From positions 28,880,359-28,944,358 of the forward strand of contig CM055092.1 in assembly GCA_029204225.1 (NCBI GenBank): a stretch of DNA of 64,000 bases. Direction: 5' to 3'. The DNA comes from Diphasiastrum complanatum (lineage: Eukaryota > Streptophyta > Lycopodiopsida > Lycopodiales > Lycopodiaceae). The notes beneath the pieces were generated by a model. That model was not told the DNA's origin. It searched no databases and saw only the letters and a program-made list of their open reading frames with translations. Shown here one piece after another: positions 1 to 13,669 of the stretch. Made by a program: the position numbers and the translations under genes. How positions within the stretch are numbered: position 1 is the stretch's first letter; every line of letters starts with the position of its first letter.

Positions 1-300
1 CGAAATAGTCGACACCATATCTCTGTGTGTAGCCCTTTGCGACAAGCCTTGCCTTGTAGCGGCCAATAGTGCCATCTGATTTTAGCTTTTTCTTGTACAC
101 CCACTTGCAGTCGACTATTTTTCTGTTTTCTGGCAGTGGCTCTAATGTCCATGCCTTGTTTTGTCTCATCGACTCGATCTCCTCTAACATTGCCTGCTTC
201 CAAAATTCTCCCTCTGGACTCTGGATAGCTTCTTGGTATGTTGTTGGCTCTTCTGTGAAGCTGCAGTACTCGAACTGCGTGTCTTCAATCCATTGAAGAT
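1..300 (-). pseudogene. Copia-1 reverse transcriptase, N-terminal end (partial)
   Basis: The minus strand encodes the integrase-RT linker and the first RT segment. It includes the blocks CKWVYKKKLKSDGTI and YKARLVAKGYTQ, which are the conserved entry to Ty1/copia RT (RVT_2 family). The catalytic YVDD block would lie beyond the left edge. The frame is broken relative to the upstream integrase part, so this copy is probably dead. Confidence 0.85.
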
Positions 301-418
301 TGTCAGAATAGCGGTCTGGAGGTCTTCTTTGTCTTGTTGACCTTCGAGGTTCGTTTCGTCGTTGCTCAAACATTTCTTGTTCGTGGGGTCGATCCTCTGC
401 TTCCTGCTGCTCTGGAAT

Positions 419-1328
419 CTATGGCTCTGCATTCTGATTTGATGTATGTCCTCGATCTCCCTCTTGAATAGGCAGCAGTGTGAAGATCTCATGGCCTCTT
501 TTGTCTTTCAGTCCAGGGAATGTGGACTCGTCGAACTTCACATCTCTGCTCGAAATAACCTTCTTCGTGGTTGGATCGTAGAGTCTGTACACATGTGTTC
601 CGTTCGAGTAGCCGACCATGATTGTTTGCTCGGATTTGTCATCGAGCTTGCTTCTCTTTTCTTTTGAAATGTGCTTGTATGTTGCACATCCAAACACTCG
701 TACGTATGACAGATCAGGCTTTCTGCCTGTCCACATTTCGTATGGTGTTTTGTTCTCCAGCGATGTCGTTGTAGATTTGCTCTGCAGGTGTACAGCTGCA
801 GCTATTGCCTCGGCCCAGAATTGACCTGGCAATTGAGCCTGTGCCATCATGCATTTGGCTCCTTCGACTAGCGTTCTGGTGTGTATGCAGGAGTGAACTG
901 GTGTTCGATCCCCTATTCTTCGCAAAATATTCTGTGCTTTTGTATTCACCTCCATTGTCAGATCTAAGGATCTGTATCTTCTTCGAGGTGTGTCGCTCTG
1001 TGAATGCCACGAACTTCTTGAAAGAATCAAATACTTCGGATTTCTTCTTCAAGTAGTAGATTGTGGTCATTCGGCTGTAATCATCTATGAACGTTAGAAA
1101 ATATCTCGAACCTGATGGCGAATCTATTTTCATCGGTCCACACACATCAGAGTGGACGAGCTCAAGAACTTCTTTGGCTCTTCTTCCCTCATGTGTGAAT
1201 GGATTTTGATGTTGCTTGCCTTTCTGACAAGCTTCGCAGAACTCAGCCTCTGGCCTTGAAATCTTGAGACCTATGACAATGTCCTTTCTGCTCATGTCAT
1301 ACAGGCTCCGCATGTTCAAAAGATACAT
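419..1328 (-). pseudogene. Copia-1 integrase (frameshifted)
   Basis: Two overlapping minus-strand frames (714-1328 and 419-1030) together make a copia integrase. The first carries the end of the HHCC zinc finger (CEACQKGKQHQNPF), the first catalytic aspartate region (LVHSDVCGPM, FIDDYSR) and the second aspartate (SDNGGEY). The frame then shifts, and the second frame continues with AKCMMAQAQLPGQFWAEA and the downstream VGYSNG and RDVKFDES blocks typical of the copia integrase C-terminus. One frameshift near 950-1030 separates the halves. The region around the catalytic glutamate falls at the break. Confidence 0.85.
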
Positions 1329-1400
1329 TCTTCTATGCCAGAGCTGATCTTCGTTTTCTGAAGCATTTAATATGCTTTCAGAGTTGCTAATTATTTTGGC

Positions 1401-1685
1401 CTAGTAGAGATTTCCTTCTCTGCATCCAACCGTCAGCAACTTGTTTGTCGTCTTCTCGATCATACGGCAAGTGGTGTCGTCGAACAAAACTCGAATGCCT
1501 AGATCTGCCATCTTGGAGATAGATAGCAGATCCTTTCTGAGTGAGGGCACATAGAGTGCTCCTGGCAGCTCTGCTTGGCCTGACGGTATTCGTAGTTGTA
1601 GAGAGCCGATGCCTTTGACATCGTGTCTGCTTCCATCGCCTAGAATCACTGCTCTGTCGTTTTCGAGTTCGCAAAAGTTGATCAA
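1401..1685 (-). pseudogene. Copia-1 protease, C-terminal part
   Basis: The translation contains AVILGDGSRHDVKGIGSL followed by ALYVPSLRKDLLSISKM, the usual second half of a copia aspartic protease and the join to the pre-integrase domain. The catalytic D-[ST]-G-A region lies just upstream, near 1690-1740, in another frame (YDVVIDSGATSH-like when read across the shift). It sits between gag and integrase of the same element. Confidence 0.75.
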
Positions 1686-1730
1686 GATCCCTGTTGCAAG
1701 TTATGTGAGATGTTGCTCCTGAATCGATGA

Positions 1731-2543
1731 CTACATCGTAGTCGTATTCAGAGTAGCTTGTTGAAGCTTTGTCGAGTATCGTGAAAGCTTCGTCACCTCT
1801 TTCAGCATCCTTTGATGACTATGCACATTTGCCTTTTCAGCTTTGTTTTTCCTTTTTGGGTTGAATCTGCAGTCGTATGCAGAATGCCCTTTCTTCTTGC
1901 AGTGCATGCAAGGTATTGCTGGATTGAACCAGCATTTGTTGGCCGTATGGCCTGGTTTGTGGCAGTGATCGCAGGAAGAAGATTGCTGATTCGAGGACTT
2001 CGTCTTCTCGAATCTTGGCTTGTTTTTCTTCTTCCTTCCTTTCGTGAAGAGAGCCTTCTCTTGATCACTGCTTCCCTCTCCTTCGTCTCTCATCAGTCTC
2101 TCATCAGCGACAAGACTGACTGCTTTGTCGAATGTCATATCTGGTAGACTCAATATGAGCATTCTCAGCGGCTGATAGGACGTCGGTAGAGATTTCATGA
2201 AGTACATCAGCTGATTGTGAAGGTGCATGACTGAAGCTGCAGTCCTCACTTCATACTTCTGCTTTAATCTTTCCCACGCTGCATTGCATGGCTGCTTTCG
2301 CAGTCTTCAATTTGCATGAGTAGATCTTCATTTATGGACGAAACGATGATCGCCATTGCGCGCTCATCCTTTCTGATCCATTCAGCTCTCCTCGGGTCTC
2401 CCTCTGGAGGCTGCACCCTCTGAGAGCTTGGTCACCGACCAGATGCCTTCGCCCTTCAGGAGTGTTTTGATTTTGAATTTCCAGATTCTGTAATTTGCAC
2501 CATCAAGACTGATTGCTACTTTGGTCTGGATTGGCGTAGCCAT
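1731..2543 (-). pseudogene. Copia-1 gag with two CCHC zinc knuckles
   Basis: The gag start is an ATG at 2543-2541 (MATPIQTKVAISLDGANYRIW), matching the N-terminus of plant copia gag (UBN2/DUF4219 type). The frame shifts near 2250 into a 172-residue stretch with two zinc knuckles, CDHCHKPGHTANKC and CMHCKKKGHSAYDC. These bind RNA during packaging in functional relatives. It lies 50 bp downstream of the primer-binding site, as expected. Confidence 0.85.
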
Positions 2544-2592
2544 ATTGTGTTGTCTGGAAGAATCACTGCTGGGATATTAGTAGTGATAACCT

Positions 2593-2605
2593 GGCTCTGA
2601 TACCA
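2593..2605 (-). other. Primer-binding site of Copia-1 (initiator Met tRNA)
   Basis: The minus strand reads TGGTATCAGAGCC, complementary to the 3' end of plant initiator methionine tRNA. It directly abuts the inferred LTR end (…CGACA on the minus strand). Confidence 0.9.
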
Positions 2606-3389
2606 TGTCGCGGAAGCTTTATCTTTTTGTTTCGTGTTCGTCTTCTATTCTGATTCACGAACAATTTTCTGTCTTTGAATTTTCTTTACGTGCGGAAGCT
2701 CTTACGGGATCCCAGACACTCGACTACGCATCACAAAACATATTTTATTCTAGCAATCAAGAGACACAACACAAGGCCAAGAGATACACGAAATAGAGCG
2801 ATTATATTGTCAGTTTGGTTTAAGAGCGAGATCATCAGTGTCTTGCTCGTTGGCCGATTGACTCTCTGCTCTTTCGCTGTGTTCTGCTCGTTGGCAGACT
2901 TTCATGCACAGCTATGGTATTTTGCTTTCTTACTCTATTCGCTACGTCTCTCTCTGTTTCTTACAGATCTTTGTATTCACTATGTCTCTTCTTTTTCTCT
3001 TGTTCTTACATGGTTATGATCCAGAGAGGATCGTTTATACCTCCACTGTGTGGAGTTTACAAGATAGCTAAATGTAGAATCACAAGACTAGTTAACGCTA
3101 ATCAACTAATTAGTTAGTCTCCGTCGTTGCTATTCGTTTCAGCTGGGCATGAAGCCTGTTGAGCTGCCGGCTGGCAGCGCGAAGGATTTCTTTTTGTTTG
3201 TTTCGTTCTTTTCGTTTTGCGGTCCTGAAGGTGTGTTTACGATTCGCGATTGATTCGCGAATCGTTTGTGCTTCGAGTCAAAGACACGTTGACTGTCGCG
3301 AATTGTTCTCGTTCGACCTTCGTGTCTTGTTCGTGCTTTGCAGGCTAGCTCAAAAGTGCTCTGCCGGACAAAACCTTAAGGGGAATTCC
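2606..3389 (-). repeat. 5' LTR of Copia-1
   Basis: The inner end is fixed by the adjacent primer-binding site. The outer end is tentative: reading the minus strand, a TG start (TGGAATTCCCC) at 3389 and a CA end at 2606 would give 784 bp. No second LTR is in the window to confirm this. Confidence 0.55.
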
Positions 3390-3597
3390 AAGTGTTCATC
3401 TAGTAGTGTCCAAAATGCTTTTTTTTTATGATTTTTTATATTAAAGGAGCTAAAGCGTAAATCTAGGAGTTAATGCACCTGAATTGGACCATCCTGTACC
3501 CGAAACATTCGGCAACCTATACAGATGTAATGCCCTTAATTAGAGCTTTCATGTGATACCCATATTGCCCACAAAAAAAATTAAAAAATTTAAAACA

Positions 3598-3658
3598 CGT
3601 TTCTGAGAAACGCTACCAAAATCCAGAAAAGCGTTTCTGAACGCGTTTCTAGAAACGC
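3598..3658. repeat. Cluster of palindromic AGAAACGC/GCGTTTCT motifs
   Basis: Within 61 bases there are a perfect 16-bp palindrome GCGTTTCTAGAAACGC (3643-3658), a near-palindrome CGTTTCTGAGAAACG (3598-3612) and another GCGTTTCT at 3631. TTCnnGAA spacing resembles plant heat-shock elements, but no gene start is adjacent. The rest of 3390-3938 shows no coding signal. Confidence 0.5.
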
Positions 3659-4035
3659 AGTGCAACTATGGGTTCAACCATTAGACTGAACCAATCAAAT
3701 TAGCACAATTTCCCAGGGTTGCAAAATGGAACTTTTTAACTAGCATGCAAACAAGGTTCACTTGATTCTGAAGTAGATTTGCATCCTGTCATTTGAACCA
3801 GGTTCTTGGTCGCTTCTGACATATATGAAAACAGCCTGTAAGCTCTCTAATCTCTATGCCTGTTTGATTGAGGCAGTATGTTCAGTGGGGGCTCAAAACT
3901 GTGTCAAACAGCAAAATGTACAAATTTCATCACTAACATCAATTTGTCATTGAGCTCATCCTAGCAACAAAGTTCCAACCACGACACCTGACATATCCCT
4001 TTCTCAAAAAATGACAGGCATAAAGTCTTTCATAC

Positions 4036-4730
4036 CAGTTGGAACAGCCAGGACCACATCCACCTCTGCACCTAGGGCACACCCAATTCACACCTTCCCG
4101 CATTTCTTCCAGAATGTGTTCCCCATGCCGATTGAGCAGACACGGCCCACAGAATTGTATAGGGCACGTACTGCAAATGACATGATGCTCCACAGTCTTT
4201 TGACGACACCAGTGGCAAGTTCTTCCAAGCAAAGAGTCGTAGATGCGTTTACCTCTCACAAGCCGTCTAGCCGGAAAGCTACTCACTTCAAAATGTCCTC
4301 CTTTGTCTATCTTTTGCTTCTTTACCGGTTGGTTGCCCTTTTCAATTACGTCTTCATCATCTAACAAAGTTGGGTCAGCAGCACTAAAATCTACCCGTCT
4401 ACTTGCTGTCTGGCTACGTAGAGTAACAGGCTCTCCGCTTGATTCCAGGCTCCATGTGGAGCGAGCAGAATTCGGGGACACACCAGGTCCTTCAAGAACA
4501 GATGTAGGAGAGGTATAATGCTTTTCTTTACCTTTTTCTTCCGCATTTTGGCTATCGTATCTGGTCATGTAAGAAAGGCCGCCCTGTGATTGAGGCGTTG
4601 AACTCCCCATGTATATAGTTGGAACAATGGCGCCACGCATATTCATAGATCCGCGCATTTGTATACTTCCAGGCATATTTCCGAAGCAATGAAAAACTGA
4701 TACTTCTGCTGATAAGTGAAATCCAATCAC
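4036..4730 (-). CDS. zf-4CXXC_R1 (CDCA7-like) zinc-finger protein, exon fragment
   Basis: A 232-residue open stretch ends in a zf-4CXXC_R1 domain: C172-x2-C175 (CHWCRQKT), C186/C189, C194/C197 followed by LLNRHGE, then CPRC and CRGGCGPGC (C218, C221, C225, C229). This is the chromatin-associated finger of the CDCA7 family. CDCA7 works with the remodeller HELLS/DDM1; a nuclear role is supported by a basic patch PVKKQKID near residue 136. After the sequence CSN the codon TG is followed by GTATGA, a good 5' splice site at 4036/4035. Splicing there would restore the expected cysteine (TG+C/T). Without splicing the frame runs on to 3939, giving an unrelated 31-residue tail. The downstream exon with the remaining CxC cysteines was not found before Copia-1 at 3389. 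The start at 4730 is only the first ATG of the frame. Earlier exons may lie to the right. Confidence 0.65.
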
Positions 4731-4739
4731 TCCGCTAGA

Positions 4740-6090
4740 AGAAACTCCTTGGATACAGAAATTGTGACGAGATCATAGTGCCTGCTGTCTTGGAACCAAT
4801 CTATGCTTCAATAGGAATGAGAGTACGGGTCCAAACCTCTGCGAATACATAATTTCGTAGAAACCTTTCAATGATAAAATTGAGCAAACATTCTTACAAT
4901 GCGGGAAATATTTAGACGCCATGTGGCTAAATCACGCTATTTCTTTGATCAAACAAAGTTCCAAGTTCAGGCTGCTGCCTGGATGGTTTGTAGCTGCAAC
5001 CAGTCCGAATTCCGGTCCGTACATTTCAGAAGTACTCTGCCGAATAAACCTGCAAACAGTGTAAAATAATTTGGTTAAATGGAAAAAAGAAAACTATTTC
5101 GTTTTCATTGCACTTGACCACGTCGTCACCATATTTTTGTAAATAGCAACGGCTTAATACTTTACATTAATGCCACCAGCTAATCTAAACAAAGGGACAG
5201 GTTCGTGGCTGTTTAACCCGAGTATAAAGAATGAGCATTGAACAGGAGGTGACAGAGAGAAGATGTCACCATCTAGCACGTATGAACAGCACTTGGCCTA
5301 CTATAAACAATGCTTCCGTTCGCACTAAAGAAAGAGTTCTCCAGAAGAAGGTGGAACAATTTTTATTCTTCAATCAATATTAAATAACGAGCGAGAGGCA
5401 ATGAATAAGATAGTTACCAATCGGGCCAGCCAACAAACTACAAGGTAAACAAAGGATATAGGTGCAAACGATCGGTGTGCATGATGTTTGCTGAACTCTA
5501 CTGACGAGCTGGCTGACACTGGTAAGACGAAGTCGACAAAGCCAGACTCACTAAGCAATAGAATTCGAAAGCATGAACAACGGTGATGAATTGATACTGA
5601 TAAATGTAGATGTTCATGAATCAAGATGTGATTAAACTATACCTAAAACTCATTATTTATATTCACAAGCATGATTGTAGCAACAAAAGCGAGTCTGAGA
5701 ATCTCATAAATCGAAATGAGAGTGAGATTTTATAATATCTTACGACGAAGAATAACAAACCATGTTACCACAAAAAAAAACATTAAAAGCCTGCTTTATC
5801 AAAAGGTGAATAACAAGGTCGAATTCCCAGCTTTTTTTGCTATCAACTTTGTGATACATCAGATTGTATTATTATCTTTTAACTCATGTTGTATTATTAT
5901 CTTTTAGCTCTTAGCTTCTGAACCATCCCAAATTGCTAATATCTTCAGCTACATCACATTCTATTATTCCTAAAGGTGAGACAAGATTAAAAGATGTATG
6001 TAAGAGTGTATGTCACAACGATGACAAGGACGAAATTTACAAAGGATTGAACAAACCTGACGAATGTACTCTCGATCAAAACGACTCCTG
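4740..6090. other. AT-rich stretch with no recognised gene
   Basis: No conserved coding block was seen on either strand. A short imperfect 27-bp tandem pair (GTATTATTATCTTTTA) lies at about 5861-5908. An 84-residue minus-strand open frame at 5370-5624 has no recognisable motif and is probably chance. Confidence 0.4.
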
Positions 6091-6097
6091 CTTTGTT

Positions 6098-6249
6098 TGT
6101 TCGATTTCTTTGCTTTCTTTGTTCTGCTTTTTTACTGATTCTTTGCTTTCTTTGTTCGATTTGTCTGCTTTTTCACTGATTTTTTGCTATTTTGTTCGAT
6201 TTCTCTTGCTTTTTCACTGATCCTTTGCTATTTTGTTCGATTTCTCTGG
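6098..6249. repeat. Minisatellite, about 41-bp unit, 3-4 copies
   Basis: The block built from TTTGCT, TTTGTTCGATTT and GCTTTTTCACTGAT recurs with a period of about 41 bp, the best-preserved units being at 6139-6179 and 6180-6220. It is strongly pyrimidine-biased on the plus strand. Confidence 0.75.
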
Positions 6250-8704
<2,455 letters not shown>

Positions 8705-8810
8705 TATGGCCATATTCAGTTATGAACATGGAATAGTCCTAATATGGTAGACCGGCCCTCCAGTGTTCGAGATTATTGGTCATGCATAGATTTAATTTCA
8801 CATCGAGGCC

Positions 8811-9201
8811 TGTTGGTGACTAATGACCTTGAGAGAACCCAGACACTCTAATGAGACATATGGAGTAGTGCATGTACGTGTGACGGATATAGGCAGGAGG
8901 AATGCATGAAGAGCTGTGATCTATTTATAGTTGACCTACATGGAGATTGCATGGGTTCATGCACAGGATCCTACTCTCTATATATTGAGGTAGTGATTTT
9001 CCCGTCGACAACTTTGGTTTAGGTTACCAGTAGAGCTCTTTTCCTCTTGCTATCACACTGCTTGGGGGCTAGATCTAGGAGGATTCTTCAGGAGGGATCT
9101 AGGATTGGTTGGGTGGTTTTGCTCCATAGTCTCTCTTGTTGTGTTTTCCAATCCTCATCTTAGGGGTTTTCCCTAGTGGTCTTTAAATTGGTATCAAAAC
9201 C
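8811..9201 (+). repeat. Degraded LTR with primer-binding site (plus strand)
   Basis: The sequence ends at 9189-9201 with TGGTATCAAAACC, a mutated initiator-Met primer-binding site. Upstream there is a TATA-like string (CTCTATATATTGAGG near 8970) and the string GGTTGGGTGGTTTT, also present on the minus strand of the LTR-like block at 26456-26904. The TG start near 8811 is tentative. No gag follows it. Confidence 0.4.
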
Positions 9202-11500
9202 CGGCTAAGATGCAATTTTGGATGGGATGGAGACAAGTTCTAAATTAAATCGGAATTGGAATGCACTTGGATTCACATCCTGGATGGAGTCCTAGTTTTT
9301 TCAAGGGAAACTGAGTTTTTATTCACTAATTCATGTGTGAAGCATGCTTTTCAAACTTGGTGGTAGAGTGTTCTTCTCCTTGTTTGATTCTTTTTTAGAG
9401 ATACTGTGGATTTGTGTGGAATTCATTCTTATTTTTTTGAAGCCTTGACAAAGTTTTCTATTTTTTGGTTGAACAATTTGCATAATTCCATAATGTTTTG
9501 GATAGTTTTTATTTAGATTAGTAGCAACATGTTTGATAGATTGACGAGGAATCAATTTATCCTAAATGAATAAACTGATTGTTGTTGGAAGTCTTGAATT
9601 TATGGATTGCATGTGAGGATTTATGGTTTTTTTAGACTATCCCTCTTGTGTTTTATGCAAACTGAAACTTTATCATTGAATGGAAATTGTAAGTTGCTCA
9701 TTCTCTAGAAAAACAGATAAAGATTTGGAGTAAGTGACGCATGAAGTTGAACCCTAAGAAACCTTTCTCTGGTTGATACTCGTTGCCTCTGTGAAGAGTT
9801 GAAAGTTGTAAACCAAATGTATCTCCTTTTCCCAGTTCTCTGGTCATTGGATCAATTTACTAAACCCAAGTTAAGACCTATACAAGCTCACACTTGTGTT
9901 TTTCAAGGGGTTGAATGATGTTCTTCATGAGAAGTTTTGAAACTTGCATGTATTCTGATGGTACTCATCATTGACCTTTTCAATCATTGCCTTCTAGGAT
10001 TGTTGCATGAATGAGTTGCAGTTCTAAGGATCTGGAAACATGCATATGTGATAATATTCTAGCTATTCAAAGGCGAGTCTATTCACCTTCTTTTGGATGT
10101 TTTGTAGATGATTGTAAAGTTGAAAGTGATGAATGCACTGACAGTAGTAAGCGCGAGCAGCTGATGGGCAGCTTGGCATTTTTTTGGCTAGCGATGACTT
10201 CTTTGGGAGGAACGTGTGATTCGCCTTGATGACGTGCACAGAACTGCTATGGATCTGTAGGATTCCTGAGTGAAAGTAGATGTAGATTTGTTGATAGTTG
10301 TCGAATCCCTGTAAATTCTTATAGCATTGAAGTCTGTTGTAGATCTTCAAAAATGGTGTCTGGTTGATGGCAATCGGTGCGCACCTTCCTTGTGTTCACC
10401 TGAGGGTTGTGCGAGGGTCTTGGAGGGGAGTTTTTGATTGATAGTGATCTATAGATGCCAAGGATGAACGCGCCCTAGCCTTGTCTCTATTTGTCTTCTC
10501 TAACTTTTTCTCTGCCATGTGCTTAATCTCTTTTGAGACCCATTTTTGTTAGAGTGGGAGTGGTGGCCAGAGTAAGGAATATGGGTTTTTTAGATGCATT
10601 GGTGGCTAAATCGGGTTAGGATTTGCTTGAGACCTTGTTTAGTAGTCTCATGACCTTGTGTAGCATGTGAAGCCTTTTCCCAAATTTGCATGGCCATTTT
10701 TTGTAGTTACATGGGTGGTGGTAGGTAAGCCTATAGGTTTGGTACCTTTTTTTTCGATGTGTTGATGGCTAACCTAATCCGTCGTTTGAGAATGTAAATC
10801 TCCAGACTTTGACCGGAAAAGTTGATTAAATGAATAGTTTTTCTATCCTAACTGAAAGTCTGTGAACTAGGTTCATAAGTTTAGGATTGACGAAAAGTTA
10901 TTAGTTTTTTCGAGATTTTTCCTAGGCATGTACCCGGTAAGAGAATTCAATTACTTGGTATCGTGCTATTTTGCCACTTAACTCTGGAGTTTCGGTACTC
11001 CTAATAAATTGAGTTAAATGGTATTTTTGGTTCTTCCTTTTGACTCCTGGAGCACCGATAGGCTTGTCCTCAATGATTTTGATTGTTAGGATTGGGCAGG
11101 CTATAGCTTTTGAGATACTTGTTAAAATGAATAAATGGAATAAAGGTCATAATATTTGGAGGTAGCTCTTTATTCGATAGAAAAACAAGTGTATTGAATA
11201 TCATAAAAGAGTACCCGGATCCAGATTTTATGTATTTTCCATTAAGTTCAGACAACTTTAACAAAGTAATACTAAAGCTAAGGAAGTAAAAAATGTAGTA
11301 ACCTAGCATTTACTTGTGTCAAAGGAGTTTTCGGGGCCTTCACTAATGAAATTATTTGGGTGACCAAAAAATCTAAGGGAGGAAGAAAATGAGACACCTA
11401 AGTAGGTATATGTGATAGTGTTGTGTAATTTGTGATAAAATTTCTCCAAGTTCACACGTGTGGAGAACAATCCTCAAGTGTGAATGATCTTGTTAAGCTT
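9202..11500. other. No gene recognised (possible decayed retroelement interior)
   Basis: This stretch follows a degraded primer-binding site and might be an eroded element leader, but no gag or pol block can be read. Short open frames at 10011-10229 and 11070-11309 have no recognisable motifs. One CACACGTGTG palindrome occurs at 11453. Confidence 0.35.
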
Positions 11501-11837
11501 TGTGTTTAGCACATAATTTGATTCTAGATTGAATATCAAGATCTAGTACAAGAATTTATGGCCAAAGCACAATCTAGCATGCTAATAATCAAATAATGAT
11601 TGCATTCAAAATCAAAAGAGAAGAAGTACAAGAATTTAATGCATTAGCATAATCCTCTACTCGAGTTAGAGCGAGAAAGAGAGAGCAAAATTCAAGCAAA
11701 CAATAGGATAGATCCAAATTGACATGGAATAGCTCCAAAGCTTGGTTCTTCATCAAAAATTATGAGAGAGCCTACACATATTTATGGAGATTGGAGTAGC
11801 TTGAGGTAGACCCATCTCTCTCCTACTTTCATCCACA
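11501..11837 (-). repeat. Left direct repeat (3' LTR-like)
   Basis: Nearly identical to 12949-13285 over its full length, with only scattered substitutions. It begins TGTGTTTAGC and ends CATCCACA on the plus strand. The identity continues a few bases (TCTAAA) beyond this end in both copies. Confidence 0.85.
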
Positions 11838-11838
11838 T

Positions 11839-12168
11839 CTAAATAAAAAAAGTATTGGCATTGAATTTCACATCACAACCACAATCAAGCAACTTCTCAA
11901 CACTTATCAAGTTCTTTGTAAGCTTAGGAACAAAAGGAACATTGAAAAGTGATAGAACTTTAAAAGAAGCAAGTTCTAATGGAATATTGCCAATTCCTTC
12001 AATAGAGCATTCATGATTATTTGTTGTATAAATAGATCTTTTAAGTCCTTTATAAGGTACAATAGAGTCAAAAGACTCCTTTGAACAACACATATGTGAT
12101 GAGGCACCACTATCGATGTACCATGCTCCATCCTTCTTGAAGCGCGTCGAAGAAAAGCTTGACACCAT
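11839..12168 (-). pseudogene. Copia protease fragment
   Basis: The translation has the catalytic block WYIDSGASSHM, then GIGNIPLELAS and NVPFVPKLTKNLISVEKLLD. These are the protease and pre-integrase join of a plant copia polyprotein. It stops within two bases of the left direct repeat, so the deletion joins the protease directly to the LTR-like repeat. Confidence 0.85.
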
Positions 12169-12228
12169 GAGGGATCCTTCTCCTTCACTTGCAATAAAGT
12201 CTTCTTCTTTCTCATTAGAGAGATTTGC

Positions 12229-12987
12229 TTATTTGAGTTGATTTTTCTTTTTGAAGCAATTAGAGGCATAATGCCCCTTCTTGCCACAAAAGAAACACTT
12301 GACTTTCTTCTTCTTGGTCTTGGAGAAGGATGTCGAGTCATTCTCTTTTCCATCTTTGTCTTTGTCCTTGGCTTTGTCTTTGTTGAAGGCTTGAGAAAAC
12401 TGGTTCTTGCTCCTCCCTTTATGCTCGTCCTTGACAAAGAGAGATTTGTCGCTTCCAATATGCTCGAGTTTGTTCATCCTTGAAAGTTTGTAGCTTTGCC
12501 TTGCTTCTTCAGAGATGAGAATTCCTTGAAGAGTCTCCAAATTGGGAAACTCTTCCTTTATGGCAAAGGTTTGAACAAGATTATCGTAGTCTTCTTTTAA
12601 GCCATTAAGAATGACTTGTACTAGCTCATCTTGATTGATTGTGACACCAACACAAGCAAGCTCCCTCTGAAGATCTTTTACTCTTAGAACATAATTTGAT
12701 GCACTCTCCTCACTTCTTTGAAAACTTTGAAAAATCTGATTTCTAAGAGTGAGAATTCTAGAAGTGTTCTTAGCTTCATAGATAGACTTAAGTGCATCCC
12801 AAGCTTCTTTAGCAGTGGTGCAAGATCCTATTTCTCTTAGAATCTCATTAGAGACATTCATTTTAATGAAGTGTAGAGCCATCCTAGCTCTCTTCCTATA
12901 CTTTGGTATTTCAAGCTGTGCTTGAGGCTCCTCCTCAAAACCAAGTACTATGTTTAGCACATAATTTGATTCTAGATTGAATATCAA
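12229..12987 (-). pseudogene. Copia gag (UBN2 type) lacking its N-terminus
   Basis: The frame encodes a UBN2-type gag: YRKRARMALHFIKMNVSNE, EAWDALKSIYEAKNTSR, LVQVILNGLKEDYDNLVQTFAI, and a CFFCGKKGHYASNC zinc knuckle followed by a lysine-rich tail. The first 12 residues come from the flanking direct repeat, not from gag. The usual start (an ESSERLNSNNYSTW-like block) has been lost. Confidence 0.85.
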
Positions 12988-13285
12988 GATCTAGTACAAG
13001 AGTTTATGGCCAAAGCACAATCTAGCATGCTAATAATCAAAGAATGATTGCATTCATAATCAAAAGAAAAGAAGTACAAGAATTTAATGCATTAGCATAA
13101 TCCTCTACTCGAGTTAGAGTGAGAAAAAGAGAGCAAAATTCAAGCAAACAATAGGATAGATCCAAATTGACATGGAATAGCTTTGAAGCTTGGTTCTTCA
13201 TAAAAAATAATGAGAGAGCCTACACATATTTATGGAGATTGGAGTAGCTCGAGCTAGAACCATCTCTCTCCTACTGTCATCCACA
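12949..13285 (-). repeat. Right direct repeat (5' LTR-like)
   Basis: Partner of 11501-11837. On the minus strand gag sequence begins immediately after the repeat, with no tRNA primer site between them. Confidence 0.85.
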
Positions 13286-13669
13286 TCTAAAAGTGAAAAC
13301 TAGCAAACTAGTGACATTTGTCACTTTACATGCATGCATTTCTACCTACTTTTACCAAGTGTCAAATTCAAAACTAGAATTGTCCAAATCACCATGCACG
13401 TGTCCAATTCACTTTGTGCATGCCTTGCATGTCACTATGGAACACTTACAATCATTGCATGTGATGTGCCACGAGTTTCTACAAGGCCATTATTGACATT
13501 TCTATGTCTACATTCTATATGCATGTTGTATATGACCAACTAGACTTCAAGAAACCATGTAGATCGAGTTTCTTCTAGGCCAAATTTTGCATTTACAATA
13601 TGAAACATTACATACACATAGAAAAAACTTTGCCAAAGCCTAAAATCAAGATAGATGATTTTCCATTTT

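Larger units (their letters stand above)
1..3389 (-). mobile_element. Copia-1, Ty1/copia LTR retrotransposon (partial)
   Basis: Reading on the minus strand from 3389 down, the order is LTR, primer-binding site, gag, protease, integrase and the start of reverse transcriptase, which is the Ty1/copia order (IN before RT). The window edge cuts the element inside RT. Gag, PR and IN lie in different frames, so several frameshifts or stops have accumulated. The 3' LTR lies outside the window, so no target duplication can be tested. Confidence 0.9.
11501..13285 (-). mobile_element. Compact gag-protease unit between 337-bp direct repeats
   Basis: Two nearly identical direct repeats (11501-11837 and 12949-13285) bracket a copia gag and part of a protease on the minus strand. 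The repeats behave as LTRs: minus-strand TG start, CA end in the left copy, and a CATAAATATGTGTAGGC promoter-like string. No primer-binding site, integrase or RT is present. Gag starts abruptly at the repeat edge and lacks its usual N-terminus. This looks like an internally deleted copia element. No matching flanking target duplication was seen. Confidence 0.65.

Noticed and set aside
1812-2147. A 111-codon plus-strand frame inside Copia-1 gag
   Set aside because: It is the antisense of the zinc-knuckle region; its Cys/His pattern does not form a domain.
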